A stretch of 64,000 nucleotides of DNA. It comes from Pseudidiomarina homiensis. GTDB lineage: Bacteria > Pseudomonadota > Gammaproteobacteria > Enterobacterales > Alteromonadaceae. The position numbers were made by a program, and so were the translations under genes. The stretch is taken from the NCBI RefSeq assembly GCF_003987225.1, contig NZ_PIPX01000003.1:62001-126000 (forward strand), given 5' to 3'. Shown in pieces: positions 29,412 through 37,407 of this stretch. The first letter of the stretch is position 1. Every line of letters starts with the position of its first letter. Under the pieces are notes generated by a model. That model saw nothing but the letters and a program-made list of their open reading frames with translations, did not search any database and was not told the DNA's origin.

Positions 29412-30017
29412 CTAACCGTCGATCTCAAAGGTTAAACGGTTTTGTACGCCTTCCACTTCTACCGTTTCGCCGTTGACGACACGCGGTTTGTATTTAAATT
29501 TCACCACTGCATCCAATGCGGCTTGATCAAAAATCTGCTCAGGTTCGGCCTCGACCACACGTGGGTCACGCACGGTACCTTGCTTGGTTACCGTAAACTC
29601 AACCACGACATAGCCTTCAATTCCCCGTTGCAGAGCTCGGCGCGGGTAAGCTGCTTGCACTTTTACAATCGGCAAGTACTCGCCGTCGCTGGTATCAAGG
29701 TTCATGCCACCGGCAAGGCCAGTGTCCGCTTGCGCTACTGCAGAGAAATCATAGCTACCCTCACCTGGGGTGAGTTCACTGCTGTCCATTTGCGGCTGTG
29801 GCAAGTCTTCCGGCGGTTGCTCTGGCTCGGGCGGCCGTTGCGGTTTACGTTCCTTTTCTTGCACCACTTCTTCTGGCTTCACCCGCACAAAGTCGAGCAC
29901 ACTGCCTTTTGGCGGTTCGGTCATTGCGCCTTCACCACCGGTGATAAAGGATTGCATCAAATAGAACAATCCAAGCGTCACTACGGCGGCTACGGCAAGT
30001 GCAGCTAGAAAACGCAT
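29412..30017 (-). CDS. tonB: TonB energy-transducing protein (TonB2-like)
   Basis: Links inner-membrane proton motive force to outer-membrane receptors. A single N-terminal membrane segment (about residues 4-22) is followed by a Pro/Glu/Lys-rich periplasmic spacer (about 50-75) and the C-terminal TonB domain (about 110-200; YPRRALQRGIEGYVVVEFTVTKQG). The 201-residue length and short spacer are typical of the TonB2 class. It begins 3 nt after exbD. The operon is PhoB-boxed, so this TonB is probably reserved for phosphate-starvation receptors. Confidence 0.93.
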   Translation of the reverse strand: MRFLAALAVAAVVTLGLFYLMQSFITGGEGAMTEPPKGSVLDFVRVKPEEVVQEKERKPQRPPEPEQPPEDLPQPQMDSSELTPGEGSYDFSAVAQADTGLAGGMNLDTSDGEYLPIVKVQAAYPRRALQRGIEGYVVVEFTVTKQGTVRDPRVVEAEPEQIFDQAALDAVVKFKYKPRVVNGETVEVEGVQNRLTFEIDG

Positions 30018-30020
30018 AAG

Positions 30021-30428
30021 CTATTCGTCCTGTGCAGCAATCGAGACATCATAAACGCCAGCGGCACGGGCTGCGTCCATCACTTTAATAAGCGTTTCGG
30101 TGGTCGCCAGCTTATCGGCTTGAATCACTACCGAACCTTGCGGGTTCTCAGCGTAAAGCCGTTCGATATTGGCTTGCACGGCACGCACATCTACCTGACG
30201 CTTGTTGATCCAGATTTCACCGGTCTCACTAATGGCCACCAAAATATTGGCGCGATCCTTTTGCACTGCGGTTGCTGCGTCTGGACGATTAACGTCGATA
30301 CCCGCTTCCTTAACAAAGGTGGCGGTCACAATAAAGAAGATCAGCATGATGAACACCACGTCGAGCATGGGCGTCATGTCAATTTGCGTTTCTTCTTCGT
30401 CGATCAAATTGGCAAAATGTTGTTTCAT
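30021..30428 (-). CDS. exbD: ExbD-type biopolymer transport protein
   Basis: Proton-channel partner of ExbB. It has one membrane segment near the N terminus with the critical acidic residue in IDMTPMLDVVFIMLIFFIVTATF (Asp about residue 23) and a small periplasmic domain. The 135-residue length is standard. It lies between exbB (11 nt upstream) and tonB (3 nt downstream) in a six-gene operon. Confidence 0.94.
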   Translation of the reverse strand: MKQHFANLIDEEETQIDMTPMLDVVFIMLIFFIVTATFVKEAGIDVNRPDAATAVQKDRANILVAISETGEIWINKRQVDVRAVQANIERLYAENPQGSVVIQADKLATTETLIKVMDAARAAGVYDVSIAAQDE

Positions 30429-30439
30429 AAATAAGCCCT

Positions 30440-30970
30440 CTAGTGGTGTTCCATCAGCATGCGGTCTTCAAGCTTTAAGCGTTCCCGCTTTGCTGTGCGC
30501 TGCAGCCAAGTGGTGGCAAACACCCCCGACAAAGCGCCGACCATGCCAGCCATGGTTGGAATTGTTGCTTTCGATACGCCAGCTGCCATCGAGCGAGCGT
30601 TACCTGTGCCAGCGATAGCCATCACATCAAACACTTCAATCATGCCGGTTACGGTGCCCATCAAACCAAGCAGTGGACAAAGTGCCACTAAGGCTTGTAA
30701 GACAGGAACTCGACCACCTAAAGCGAGCGATACGCGTGAAATCATGGCTTGCCGAATCTGTTCCGCATTCCACGATGATTTATCATCACGCTGCTGCCAT
30801 TTTTCGAGCACACGACGCTTCTCTTGCTGATGACCGCGGCTGTAGTAAAAAACGCGCTCCAGAATCATCAACCACATCACGAAGATGAGGATCCCGATGA
30901 CCACTAACACCTGGCCACCGGTTTCAACAAAGTCCTGAATCGCACTGTAAAAGTCGATGAAGAACACCAT
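30440..30970 (-). CDS. exbB: ExbB-type proton channel subunit
   Basis: MotA/TolQ/ExbB-family membrane protein of 176 residues with three hydrophobic segments (about 18-36, 90-112 and 130-152). The conserved LCPLLGLMGTVTGMIEVF and GVSKATIPTMAGMVGAL stretches line the ion channel in this family. It starts 2 nt after the TtpC-like gene and is followed by exbD. It forms the motor that energises TonB. Confidence 0.94.
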   Translation of the reverse strand: MVFFIDFYSAIQDFVETGGQVLVVIGILIFVMWLMILERVFYYSRGHQQEKRRVLEKWQQRDDKSSWNAEQIRQAMISRVSLALGGRVPVLQALVALCPLLGLMGTVTGMIEVFDVMAIAGTGNARSMAAGVSKATIPTMAGMVGALSGVFATTWLQRTAKRERLKLEDRMLMEHH

Positions 30971-30972
30971 GT

Positions 30973-32328
30973 TTAGTGACTCCGCTCAGAACGCTCCGCG
31001 ATAATGCCAGAGGCCTGTTCTTGCAAGACATGCACAATATTTCGGCTGCGTGTGTTTAATGTCGCGAACAACAGCGTCATTGGAATCGCGACAACCAAGC
31101 CCAGTACAGTTGTCACCAAAGCCTGCGAAATACCGCCCGCCATGAGTTTCGGGTCACCGGTACCAAACAGAGTGATGGCTTGGAAGGTATTGATCATACC
31201 GGTTACCGTACCCAACAAACCGAGCAGCGGTGCGACCACTGAAATGATTTTGATAAAGGTTAAGTTGCGCGTGATTTTCGGCACTTCGCGTAAAATCGCC
31301 TCACTGAGTTTCAGTTCAAGGGTCTCGGTATCAACTTGCGGATACTTGTCTTGCACCGCCATAACCCGTCCCAGCGGATTGTCCTGTTTAGCCTCATTTT
31401 GTTTCAGCTGACGCTTCACTTTACCGCCCATTAGGGTAAGCGTGACAAAGCGCTCTAACGCAATCAGCAAGCCAATCGCACCTAGCGCAAGAATGATGTA
31501 ACCCACCGTTGAACCTTGCTCGATACGCTCCATGGTTCCTGGGGCTTGAACCAACAAGCCAAGAATCGAACCGCCGGTTGGGTCTAAGCCAAAGCGCACT
31601 GGATTGTCATCGCCTTGCTCTAACGCTTCAACTGTCGATAAATAACGGCCACTTGGCTGACGCACGAGTTCTGCGACAGCGTCAGTGCCTGGGATAAGCT
31701 CCAAGTATTTACCGTCAGCTACCATGTTGAAGGTACCAACCCGAACTACTGGCTTGGTGACTTTCTCACCGCTCGCCAAAGTTACGGTGGTTTCAAATTC
31801 GCTGACTTTACCCGACTCGGTCATTTCCTGTTGTAAGGCAAACCAAACCGACTCGATTTCTTCAATACTGGCGAGCTTTGAACTTGAGCCCATTTTCTGC
31901 GCAAGGTCGCTCAAGGCATCGCTGCGCCCCGGATACTCCACCGATACGTAGGAGTTCTGCAGCGTACTTGCGGTATCACCGGCGACTTGCTGCAACACAC
32001 CAAACAATTCTTTTAACGACCCCATACGCTGAGTGAGTGCTTCTTCGAGCGCCGCCAAATCACGTTCATTGGCTTCAAATTGACCTTCCAGCTCAGCACT
32101 GAGTGCTTCGAGTTGATCGCGTTGAGCAATCGCGTCACGTAAAATTTGTTGTTGCTGTTCAGCTTGGGCACGAAAGCGAGCTTCACGCTCCTGATTCGCC
32201 TGCGATTGCGCAAACTTGCCTTCCTGCAATTGCTGCAATAGCTGATCAAGGTTCACCGGTTCCTGCGCCAGCACCGGAGTACTCAACGCCAGCACCGCCG
32301 CAACGAGTAAATGTTTTAGCTTCAACAT
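30973..32328 (-). CDS. TtpC-like MotA/TolQ/ExbB protein with periplasmic coiled coil
   Basis: Extended ExbB-family protein of 451 residues. A signal peptide (cleavage near VLAQE) precedes a long helical region rich in Gln and Glu (about 25-120), a mixed domain (about 120-260), and the three-segment channel domain (about 275-435; VVAPLLGLLGTVTGMINTFQ and GISQALVTTVLGLVVAIP). In Vibrio, TtpC is the extra component essential for TonB2 function, and this protein has the same architecture and operon position. It is 3 nt from the DUF3450 gene and 2 nt from exbB, indicating translational coupling. Confidence 0.9.
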   Translation of the reverse strand: MLKLKHLLVAAVLALSTPVLAQEPVNLDQLLQQLQEGKFAQSQANQEREARFRAQAEQQQQILRDAIAQRDQLEALSAELEGQFEANERDLAALEEALTQRMGSLKELFGVLQQVAGDTASTLQNSYVSVEYPGRSDALSDLAQKMGSSSKLASIEEIESVWFALQQEMTESGKVSEFETTVTLASGEKVTKPVVRVGTFNMVADGKYLELIPGTDAVAELVRQPSGRYLSTVEALEQGDDNPVRFGLDPTGGSILGLLVQAPGTMERIEQGSTVGYIILALGAIGLLIALERFVTLTLMGGKVKRQLKQNEAKQDNPLGRVMAVQDKYPQVDTETLELKLSEAILREVPKITRNLTFIKIISVVAPLLGLLGTVTGMINTFQAITLFGTGDPKLMAGGISQALVTTVLGLVVAIPMTLLFATLNTRSRNIVHVLQEQASGIIAERSERSH

Positions 32329-32331
32329 GGG

Positions 32332-33123
32332 TTATTCTCCTGCTTGGGTGTCGGCGTGGAAAATCGGCAGCATGAGCAAATCAGGCGCTAGCTGTTTACG
32401 TGCAATCCGCAAAGCTTCTTGCACATTCGATGCATAGCTCGAATCCAGTGCTTGCCACTCACGTTGCTCCTGGTTCCATACACCCATGGTGTCACCGTTG
32501 CGCGTCTTATAAATCAGTACCGTGCGGCCAACGCGCAAGAACTCGACGTCTTGGCTTTGCCCGTCAATCTCCTTGGCACCGTTATAGGCTTCGATGGTGC
32601 GGCCATATTCAGATTCGATTTGGTAGGCTTCCATAACGCGACGGAATTTTTCCGAAACGTCAACATCCGCGCGGTCCATTAAGTCCTGCAGACTTGCGAT
32701 ACGGTTGGTGCGTTCTTCCTGCAAGAACGGCACATCAAGCTCGACAAAGGTGGCTAAGCTATCGATCATACGCAGCATCAGCGGCGTGATCTGGCGCTCT
32801 ACGACGCTCACTTCGTCGATCGAGCTATTCAAATCACCCTTTTCGGTTTGTTGCGAGTCAATTTGCTTTTGCAATTGCTGCACATAAACCTCTAGACCTT
32901 CGATTTGACGGCTGATTTGTTTGTACTGCTGCACGCGCTCTTGCGTGGTGTCAGCAATCTTATCGACAGTAAGTTGTGAGGAGCGCGCGGCTTGGTTGAT
33001 TTCGTTAGCAGCATCGACCACAGGGTCAAGTGCTTGCTCTTGCGCGGTTACTTGCGGACTGGCAACGCCAACGGTGGCTAAAAAGCTTGCCACCAACAGC
33101 GTGCGAGTGAAACATGGGTTCAT
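32332..33123 (-). CDS. DUF3450 family periplasmic coiled-coil protein
   Basis: First gene of the TonB operon. It has a signal peptide (MNPCFTRTLLVASFLATVGVASPQVTA) and then a long coiled coil (about residues 50-130; QQYKQISRQIEGLEVYVQQL) and a mixed C-terminal part with GRTVLIYKTRNGDTMGVW. DUF3450 proteins are repeatedly found before TtpC/ExbB/ExbD/TonB genes; their mechanism is not established. The start at 33123 is preferred over 33138 because it has AAGG about 9 nt upstream and begins the signal peptide. The upstream DNA holds five phased PhoB half-sites and an inverted repeat. Confidence 0.88.
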   Translation of the reverse strand: MNPCFTRTLLVASFLATVGVASPQVTAQEQALDPVVDAANEINQAARSSQLTVDKIADTTQERVQQYKQISRQIEGLEVYVQQLQKQIDSQQTEKGDLNSSIDEVSVVERQITPLMLRMIDSLATFVELDVPFLQEERTNRIASLQDLMDRADVDVSEKFRRVMEAYQIESEYGRTIEAYNGAKEIDGQSQDVEFLRVGRTVLIYKTRNGDTMGVWNQEQREWQALDSSYASNVQEALRIARKQLAPDLLMLPIFHADTQAGE

Positions 33124-33131
33124 GGAAACAC

Positions 33132-33162
33132 CTTGCACACGTTGTGAATGATGGTGTGCAAG
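33132..33162. promoter_or_regulatory. Inverted repeat between the -10 and start codon of the TonB operon
   Basis: CTTGCACAC (33132-33140) and GTGTGCAAG (33154-33162) form a perfect 9-bp inverted repeat with a 13-bp centre. The right arm touches the -10 hexamer and the left arm includes the AAGG ribosome-binding sequence. Transcription should start inside the repeat, so it is more likely a protein operator than an RNA hairpin. I do not recognise the regulator. Confidence 0.5.
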
Positions 33163-33215
33163 ATACGTCAGTTCTATGACAGCTTGGTGACTGTATTATG
33201 GCAGTTTTATGTCAG
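33160..33215 (-). promoter_or_regulatory. PhoB-box promoter of the TonB operon (five phased half-sites)
   Basis: In transcription order CTGACAT, CTGCCAT, CAGTCAC, CTGTCAT and CTGACGT occupy 33209-33215, 33198-33204, 33187-33193, 33176-33182 and 33165-33171, each start 11 bp from the next. CTGTCAT ends exactly 10 bp before TATCTT (33160-33165), the likely -10. The distal half-site contains the ybdG stop codon. This is the longest array in the window. Confidence 0.88.
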
Positions 33216-34486
33216 GATGAATCTTTTGTGCCAGTTTCATGTAAGTTTCGTGTCATTTCCCGCATATCGACCCCGCTGGGGTGCTGGAATACACGCAGCC
33301 CAAACTCTGGCAAAATCGCTAACAAGTGATCGAAAATATCGGACTGGATACTTTCGTACTCGGTCCATGCTGTGGTGTTGGTAAAACAATAAACTTCAAT
33401 CGGTAAACCGTCAGAAGTAGGGTTCAACTGACGTACCATCAAGGTCATCTCTTGGTGCACACGTTCGTTATTTTCCAAATACTTTTTCACGTAAGCGCGG
33501 AACGTACCGATGTTGGTAATTCGGCGGGTATTGACCGGCTCTTTACCCTCATCTTTGAGCTGTTGATTCCAGTCGTCGATCTCTGCTTGCTTGTCTTTCA
33601 GGTAATCCTTGAGCAAGCGGAAGCGCTTCACCGCTTTCATCTCATCTTCAGTGAGAAAGTGCACGCTTTGCTGGTCCAGTAACAAACTCCGTTTAATCCG
33701 TCGACCACCCGACTCTTGCATGCCCCGCCAGTTCTTAAACGGGTCCGAAATAAAGCGGCGTGTCGGAATAAAGGTAATCGTCTTATCCCAGTTCTGCACT
33801 TTCACCTGATGCAGGGCAATATCAATGACATCACCGTCGGCATTCAGATTCGGCATTTCGACCCAATCACCCACGCGGATAATGTCATTCGAGGTGATCT
33901 GTACGCTGGCTACAAGGCTCAGTAAGGTGTCTTGGAACACCAACATCAGCACTGCGGCCATTGCGCCTAAACCGGAAAGCAAGATAACCGGCGACTTGTC
34001 GATCAGCACCGCAATCATCAGAATCGCGGCAACGGCGTAGATAACAATCTTCGCGACTTGAATGTAACCTTTGATCGGCCGCTGATGCGCATCTGGCTGA
34101 CGTTCATACAGCATATTGACGATGGTCAACGTGCCGCTAATCGCTCGCGCAATAGTAATGACAATGAATGCGTAGCAAACATTGGTGACGACAATTGTCA
34201 GTTCTTCAACAAGGTTAGGTACCGAGGTGATGCCAAAGGCAATGACTAAAGCAGGAACCACATTGGCAATGCGCGCAACGATATTGCGTTCTATCGCTTG
34301 GCGGTCTTTGCCGACTGGCGTGTAGCTAATAAGGTTGAGCAGTCCGCGCAGCAGAATTTTTTTCACCACAAAATTGGCGATCCAAGCGCCAAGTAGCAAC
34401 AAGCCTAGCTTGGTTAGCGTGTCCATATCGGGGCGTTCAATGAGCCACTGTTCTGCGGTTTCGAGTTTTTCTTTTAAATCCTGCAT
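33212..34486 (-). CDS. ybdG: YbdG-type mechanosensitive ion channel
   Basis: MscS-superfamily membrane protein (miniconductance MscM type), 424 residues. Several N-terminal membrane segments lead to the pore and beta domain with DTLLSLVASVQITSNDIIRVGDWVEMP and then DGDVIDIALHQVKVQNWDKT. The stretch FKNWRGMQESGGRRIKRS is distinctive of YbdG. The start at 34486 (MQDL) agrees with E. coli YbdG from memory; the 23 codons upstream are GAACAGC repeats. It has no clear Shine-Dalgarno sequence. It protects cells during osmotic downshock; no link to phosphate is evident other than adjacency. Confidence 0.9.
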   Translation of the reverse strand: MQDLKEKLETAEQWLIERPDMDTLTKLGLLLLGAWIANFVVKKILLRGLLNLISYTPVGKDRQAIERNIVARIANVVPALVIAFGITSVPNLVEELTIVVTNVCYAFIVITIARAISGTLTIVNMLYERQPDAHQRPIKGYIQVAKIVIYAVAAILMIAVLIDKSPVILLSGLGAMAAVLMLVFQDTLLSLVASVQITSNDIIRVGDWVEMPNLNADGDVIDIALHQVKVQNWDKTITFIPTRRFISDPFKNWRGMQESGGRRIKRSLLLDQQSVHFLTEDEMKAVKRFRLLKDYLKDKQAEIDDWNQQLKDEGKEPVNTRRITNIGTFRAYVKKYLENNERVHQEMTLMVRQLNPTSDGLPIEVYCFTNTTAWTEYESIQSDIFDHLLAILPEFGLRVFQHPSGVDMREMTRNLHETGTKDSS

Positions 34487-34515
34487 AGTTCGCTGTTCGC
34501 TGTTGGCTGTTCGCT
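34487..34515. repeat. GAACAGC-type heptamer repeat before ybdG
   Basis: The plus strand reads as degenerate tandem GTTCGCT/GTTGGCT units directly against the ybdG ATG, occupying the position where a ribosome-binding site would lie. The same heptamer, in the order GCGAACAGCGAC-TAGC, makes the pstS terminator at 4257-4291. Both copies are close to a REP pair. Confidence 0.6.
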
Positions 34516-34560
34516 CGCTAGTGATTAGAAACCATCTAGGCTTAGGTTTCAACAAGTAGC

Positions 34561-34648
34561 GTAGCCCGTGGTTTTACCACGGGGTAAATTTCACGTTGCG
34601 ACTGTGTAGGTTCAATTCGATATTCCCCACAGTAGAACTGCGGGCTAC
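34561..34648. repeat. GTAG-type REP pair (BIME), copy 2
   Basis: The left half is identical to copy 1 (GTAG then stem CCCGTGGT/ACCACGGG, loop TTT). The right half has diverged but keeps the fold: read inverted it is GTAG then CCCGCAGT/ACTGTGGG, with paired changes plus one G-U type pair. Compensatory change argues that the hairpin structure is what is conserved. It lies between ybdG and the TonB-dependent receptor terminator. Confidence 0.8.
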
Positions 34649-34650
34649 AA

Positions 34651-34676
34651 ACAAAAACGGGAGCCGAAGCTCCCGT
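34651..34676 (-). terminator. Rho-independent terminator of the lipoprotein/TonB-dependent receptor operon
   Basis: On the minus strand ACGGGAGC-TTCG-GCTCCCGT is followed by a T-rich run (TTTTTGTTT begins within the stem end). The TTCG tetraloop and 8-bp stem make this a strong terminator, 28 nt after the receptor stop codon. Confidence 0.85.
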
Positions 34677-34704
34677 TCCAAATCAACCCGCACGTTCAAC
34701 CAAA

Positions 34705-37338
34705 TCAGAACGCGTAGCTGTATTCCAGACTGATACCAGTACCAACCGTACGACTCTGAATCGTTCGACCGTTTTGCTCGATCTCAACATTGTCACCCAG
34801 TATGTTCTGTACTTTAAACTTCAGTTTCGAATTGAAGTCTGGGTAGTACGTATAAACCGCATCAAGACTATGGAACGGTTGTTCGAATGCATCATCGATA
34901 CCGACTTCACCCTGCTTCACACCTGCGAAGGCGATGCGTTCACCGGCGACGTTGTAGATCAACGAGGCACTGTGTTCGCCGTTGAGCGAGTCATAACCGA
35001 GCTGCAAGTTGGCCACATATTTCGAATGGCCAGTCATGCGGCGGGTGTTATTGGTCAACTCAACGTTACCGGTATTGGCGATGCTGATTTCAGAATCAGA
35101 CAAGGTCAGGTTACCGGTCACAAACAGGCCGTCGGCGATACGGGTTAAGTCTTTTAAGAATTCAAACTCAACGCCATAGACTTCACCAGCTTGACCATTC
35201 AAGAAAGTGATAACCCGGTCCGAATCGGTACCTTTGGCTTCCACTGCCTCGATCGGATTAGCAAGATCCTTGTAGAACGCCGCTACCGAGTAATTTTCGC
35301 CAGAAGGAAGATACCATTCCCAACGCACATCAAAGTTATCGATATCGGTGGTCATCAACTCGCTGTTACCGCGCACTTTGAAGTTGGTAATTGGGTCAAC
35401 GAAAATGACTTCTGTCAGTTCACGCAAGTCAGGACGCACCACAGTACTTCCGTAACCAAAGCGCAACTGCATTTCGTCATTGAGCTGGTAGGTTAACGCG
35501 AGCGAACCATAAACATCGTCTTCCATACGACCGGCTTCAGCGGGATCGCCAATCATGGTCATATCGCGAATGTCGAGCTGTGCGGCAACTTGCGTATACT
35601 GCTCCCAGCGCAAACCACCGCTGACTCGCCAATCCTGGTTCACTTGTACATCAACCAAGCCATAGCCTGCTTCAATTTGCTGTGCGGCAAGGTAGTTAGG
35701 ATCAGTCGCTGTTGGCGCACCAAATAAGGCCAAGCCGAAGTCAGCGTCGGTGATGTTGGCATCACTGAAAAGATCGTTATAACCAACATTGACCAGGTCT
35801 TCGTTATTAACCTGTTCAGCACTCAAGGCGAAACGACGCGAGTACGATGAACGTGCTTTCTTCGAAACTTGTCCGCCACCTTTGACTAAGATTTCCATCT
35901 CGGCAAGATAGAGTGGCAGCTCACCATCAACACGCCAGTCTTGCGCATCATCTTGCAAGGTCTGGAACTGCATCGTGGTTGCCGTACGGGTTTGTTGGAA
36001 GGCTAAATCGCCAATACCTTCGCCTAAGTCGCGGTTATTGATGCGACGGTAAAACACTTCACCTGGTGCATCACGATTCGCGCGTGAGTCGGCGTACTGC
36101 CAGTCCAACGCAAAGCCCCATAGCTCGGGGAAGTAATGCGAACCACGGATTTGGTTCGTTAACAGCTCACGCTGCTCATAACGAATGTCGGTGTCGTAAT
36201 AACTCAAACCATCTTCGTTGATGGAGTTCAGCGTTTCGATACCACCTTGTTCGACGCGGTCGGCGGTATTACGTAAGAAAATAGTCGATGTCTCAAGCTT
36301 GTGATAATCACCTACTTGGATACCAAAGTTAAGCAATCCACTAAGTTCAACGTCTTGGGTGGTAACACGTGTTTCACTACGTTGGTTAACCACCGCCTCG
36401 CCGTTGGCGATACCTAGCACTTCTTCCGTTTCTTCGTTATTTGACCAACCACTGTCATAGTCAACTGCCGCCAAGAAACCAAAGGTAATGTCGTTGCCAA
36501 GGTCATAGTTTGAGCCATAAGTGACAGAACCTTTGATATCCGGTGCCATCGACTTGGTGTAAACCTCGTTTTGAGTATTCAGCGACGCGGCTAAGCTACG
36601 GTTAATCTCTGCCGCTTCAGCCAACGAAATGTTCTCAAAGCTAGCGATGCTTGCGGTATTGATAGACTCTTGATAGCGCGCCAACGCTGACCACATTTCA
36701 GGTGATAGCGCACGAGTACCGTCATCTTTACCAAGCCAGTCATCACTGCCGCCAGCGTAGCTCAAACCATCGTCAGAAAGGTTGGTATTCCAGCCAGTAC
36801 CGATCGAAAGATCAAAGACTTCCTCGGTTGGAATGGAAACCGTACGGATATCCACGTTACCGCCACCAAAGTTGGCCGGCATATCTGGTGAATAGGACTT
36901 TTGTACCGACATACTTTCGATAATGCTTGCTGGGAACATATCTAAAGGAATGACGTTACGGGTTGGATCGGGCGAAGGTACAGACGCACCATTCAGTTGC
37001 GTACTAGAATAGCGCTCACCCAGGCCACGAACATAAATAAATTTACCGTCAACAAGGGTCAGGCCCGTTACACGGCGCAAGGCCGAAGCCGCGTCGCTGT
37101 CACCGGTGCGTGAAATCTGCTCAGCACCAAGAATATCGGCAACGAAAGCTTGTGCTTTGCGCTCTTCAACCACTGCCGCAGCCGAACCTTGCAAACGTGT
37201 TCCTGTGGTTACGACTTCTTCAATGGTAGCGTCTTCACTGGTCGACGTATCTTGTTGTGCATAAGCAATAGGTCCTGACAACGCAAGTGCGATGGCAAGG
37301 CCTAATTTACTTTGAGTTAAAACAGCCTGCTTTTTCAT
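34705..37338 (-). CDS. TonB-dependent receptor, phosphate-starvation controlled
   Basis: Outer-membrane receptor of 877 residues. The start at 37338 gives MKKQAVLTQSKLGLAIALAL with cleavage near AYAQQ and has GGAG 6 nt upstream; the longer start at 37386 would spoil the signal peptide. The TonB box is IEEVVTTG (about residue 35). The plug has LGAEQISRTGDSDAASALRRVTGL and YVRGLGERYSSTQLNGASVPSPDP, the typical plug of the subgroup that pairs with a beta-helix lipoprotein. The barrel ends in Phe (ISLEYSYAF). It follows the lipoprotein gene by 69 nt with no terminator, so it is under the same four-half-site PhoB array. The ligand is unknown. Confidence 0.9.
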   Translation of the reverse strand: MKKQAVLTQSKLGLAIALALSGPIAYAQQDTSTSEDATIEEVVTTGTRLQGSAAAVVEERKAQAFVADILGAEQISRTGDSDAASALRRVTGLTLVDGKFIYVRGLGERYSSTQLNGASVPSPDPTRNVIPLDMFPASIIESMSVQKSYSPDMPANFGGGNVDIRTVSIPTEEVFDLSIGTGWNTNLSDDGLSYAGGSDDWLGKDDGTRALSPEMWSALARYQESINTASIASFENISLAEAAEINRSLAASLNTQNEVYTKSMAPDIKGSVTYGSNYDLGNDITFGFLAAVDYDSGWSNNEETEEVLGIANGEAVVNQRSETRVTTQDVELSGLLNFGIQVGDYHKLETSTIFLRNTADRVEQGGIETLNSINEDGLSYYDTDIRYEQRELLTNQIRGSHYFPELWGFALDWQYADSRANRDAPGEVFYRRINNRDLGEGIGDLAFQQTRTATTMQFQTLQDDAQDWRVDGELPLYLAEMEILVKGGGQVSKKARSSYSRRFALSAEQVNNEDLVNVGYNDLFSDANITDADFGLALFGAPTATDPNYLAAQQIEAGYGLVDVQVNQDWRVSGGLRWEQYTQVAAQLDIRDMTMIGDPAEAGRMEDDVYGSLALTYQLNDEMQLRFGYGSTVVRPDLRELTEVIFVDPITNFKVRGNSELMTTDIDNFDVRWEWYLPSGENYSVAAFYKDLANPIEAVEAKGTDSDRVITFLNGQAGEVYGVEFEFLKDLTRIADGLFVTGNLTLSDSEISIANTGNVELTNNTRRMTGHSKYVANLQLGYDSLNGEHSASLIYNVAGERIAFAGVKQGEVGIDDAFEQPFHSLDAVYTYYPDFNSKLKFKVQNILGDNVEIEQNGRTIQSRTVGTGISLEYSYAF

Positions 37339-37407
37339 AGGAAACTCCGATTGCGTGACATGAGAATTACGGGAAAAGCTGCACATCCATGTGCCCCTAA
37401 TCCGTGC

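Noticed and set aside
29442-30008. Plus-strand open frame of 188 codons opposite tonB
   Set aside because: It is a shadow of the well-supported tonB gene. It has no recognisable domain, and the protein is rich in His, Phe and Arg as expected from antisense reading.
33228-33256. Three more PhoB-like half-sites at 11-bp spacing (GTGCCAG, ATGTAAG, GTGTCAT) inside the ybdG 3' end
   Set aside because: They lie in coding sequence, are out of phase with the main array (19 bp from it), and the middle one is poor. Chance is a sufficient explanation.
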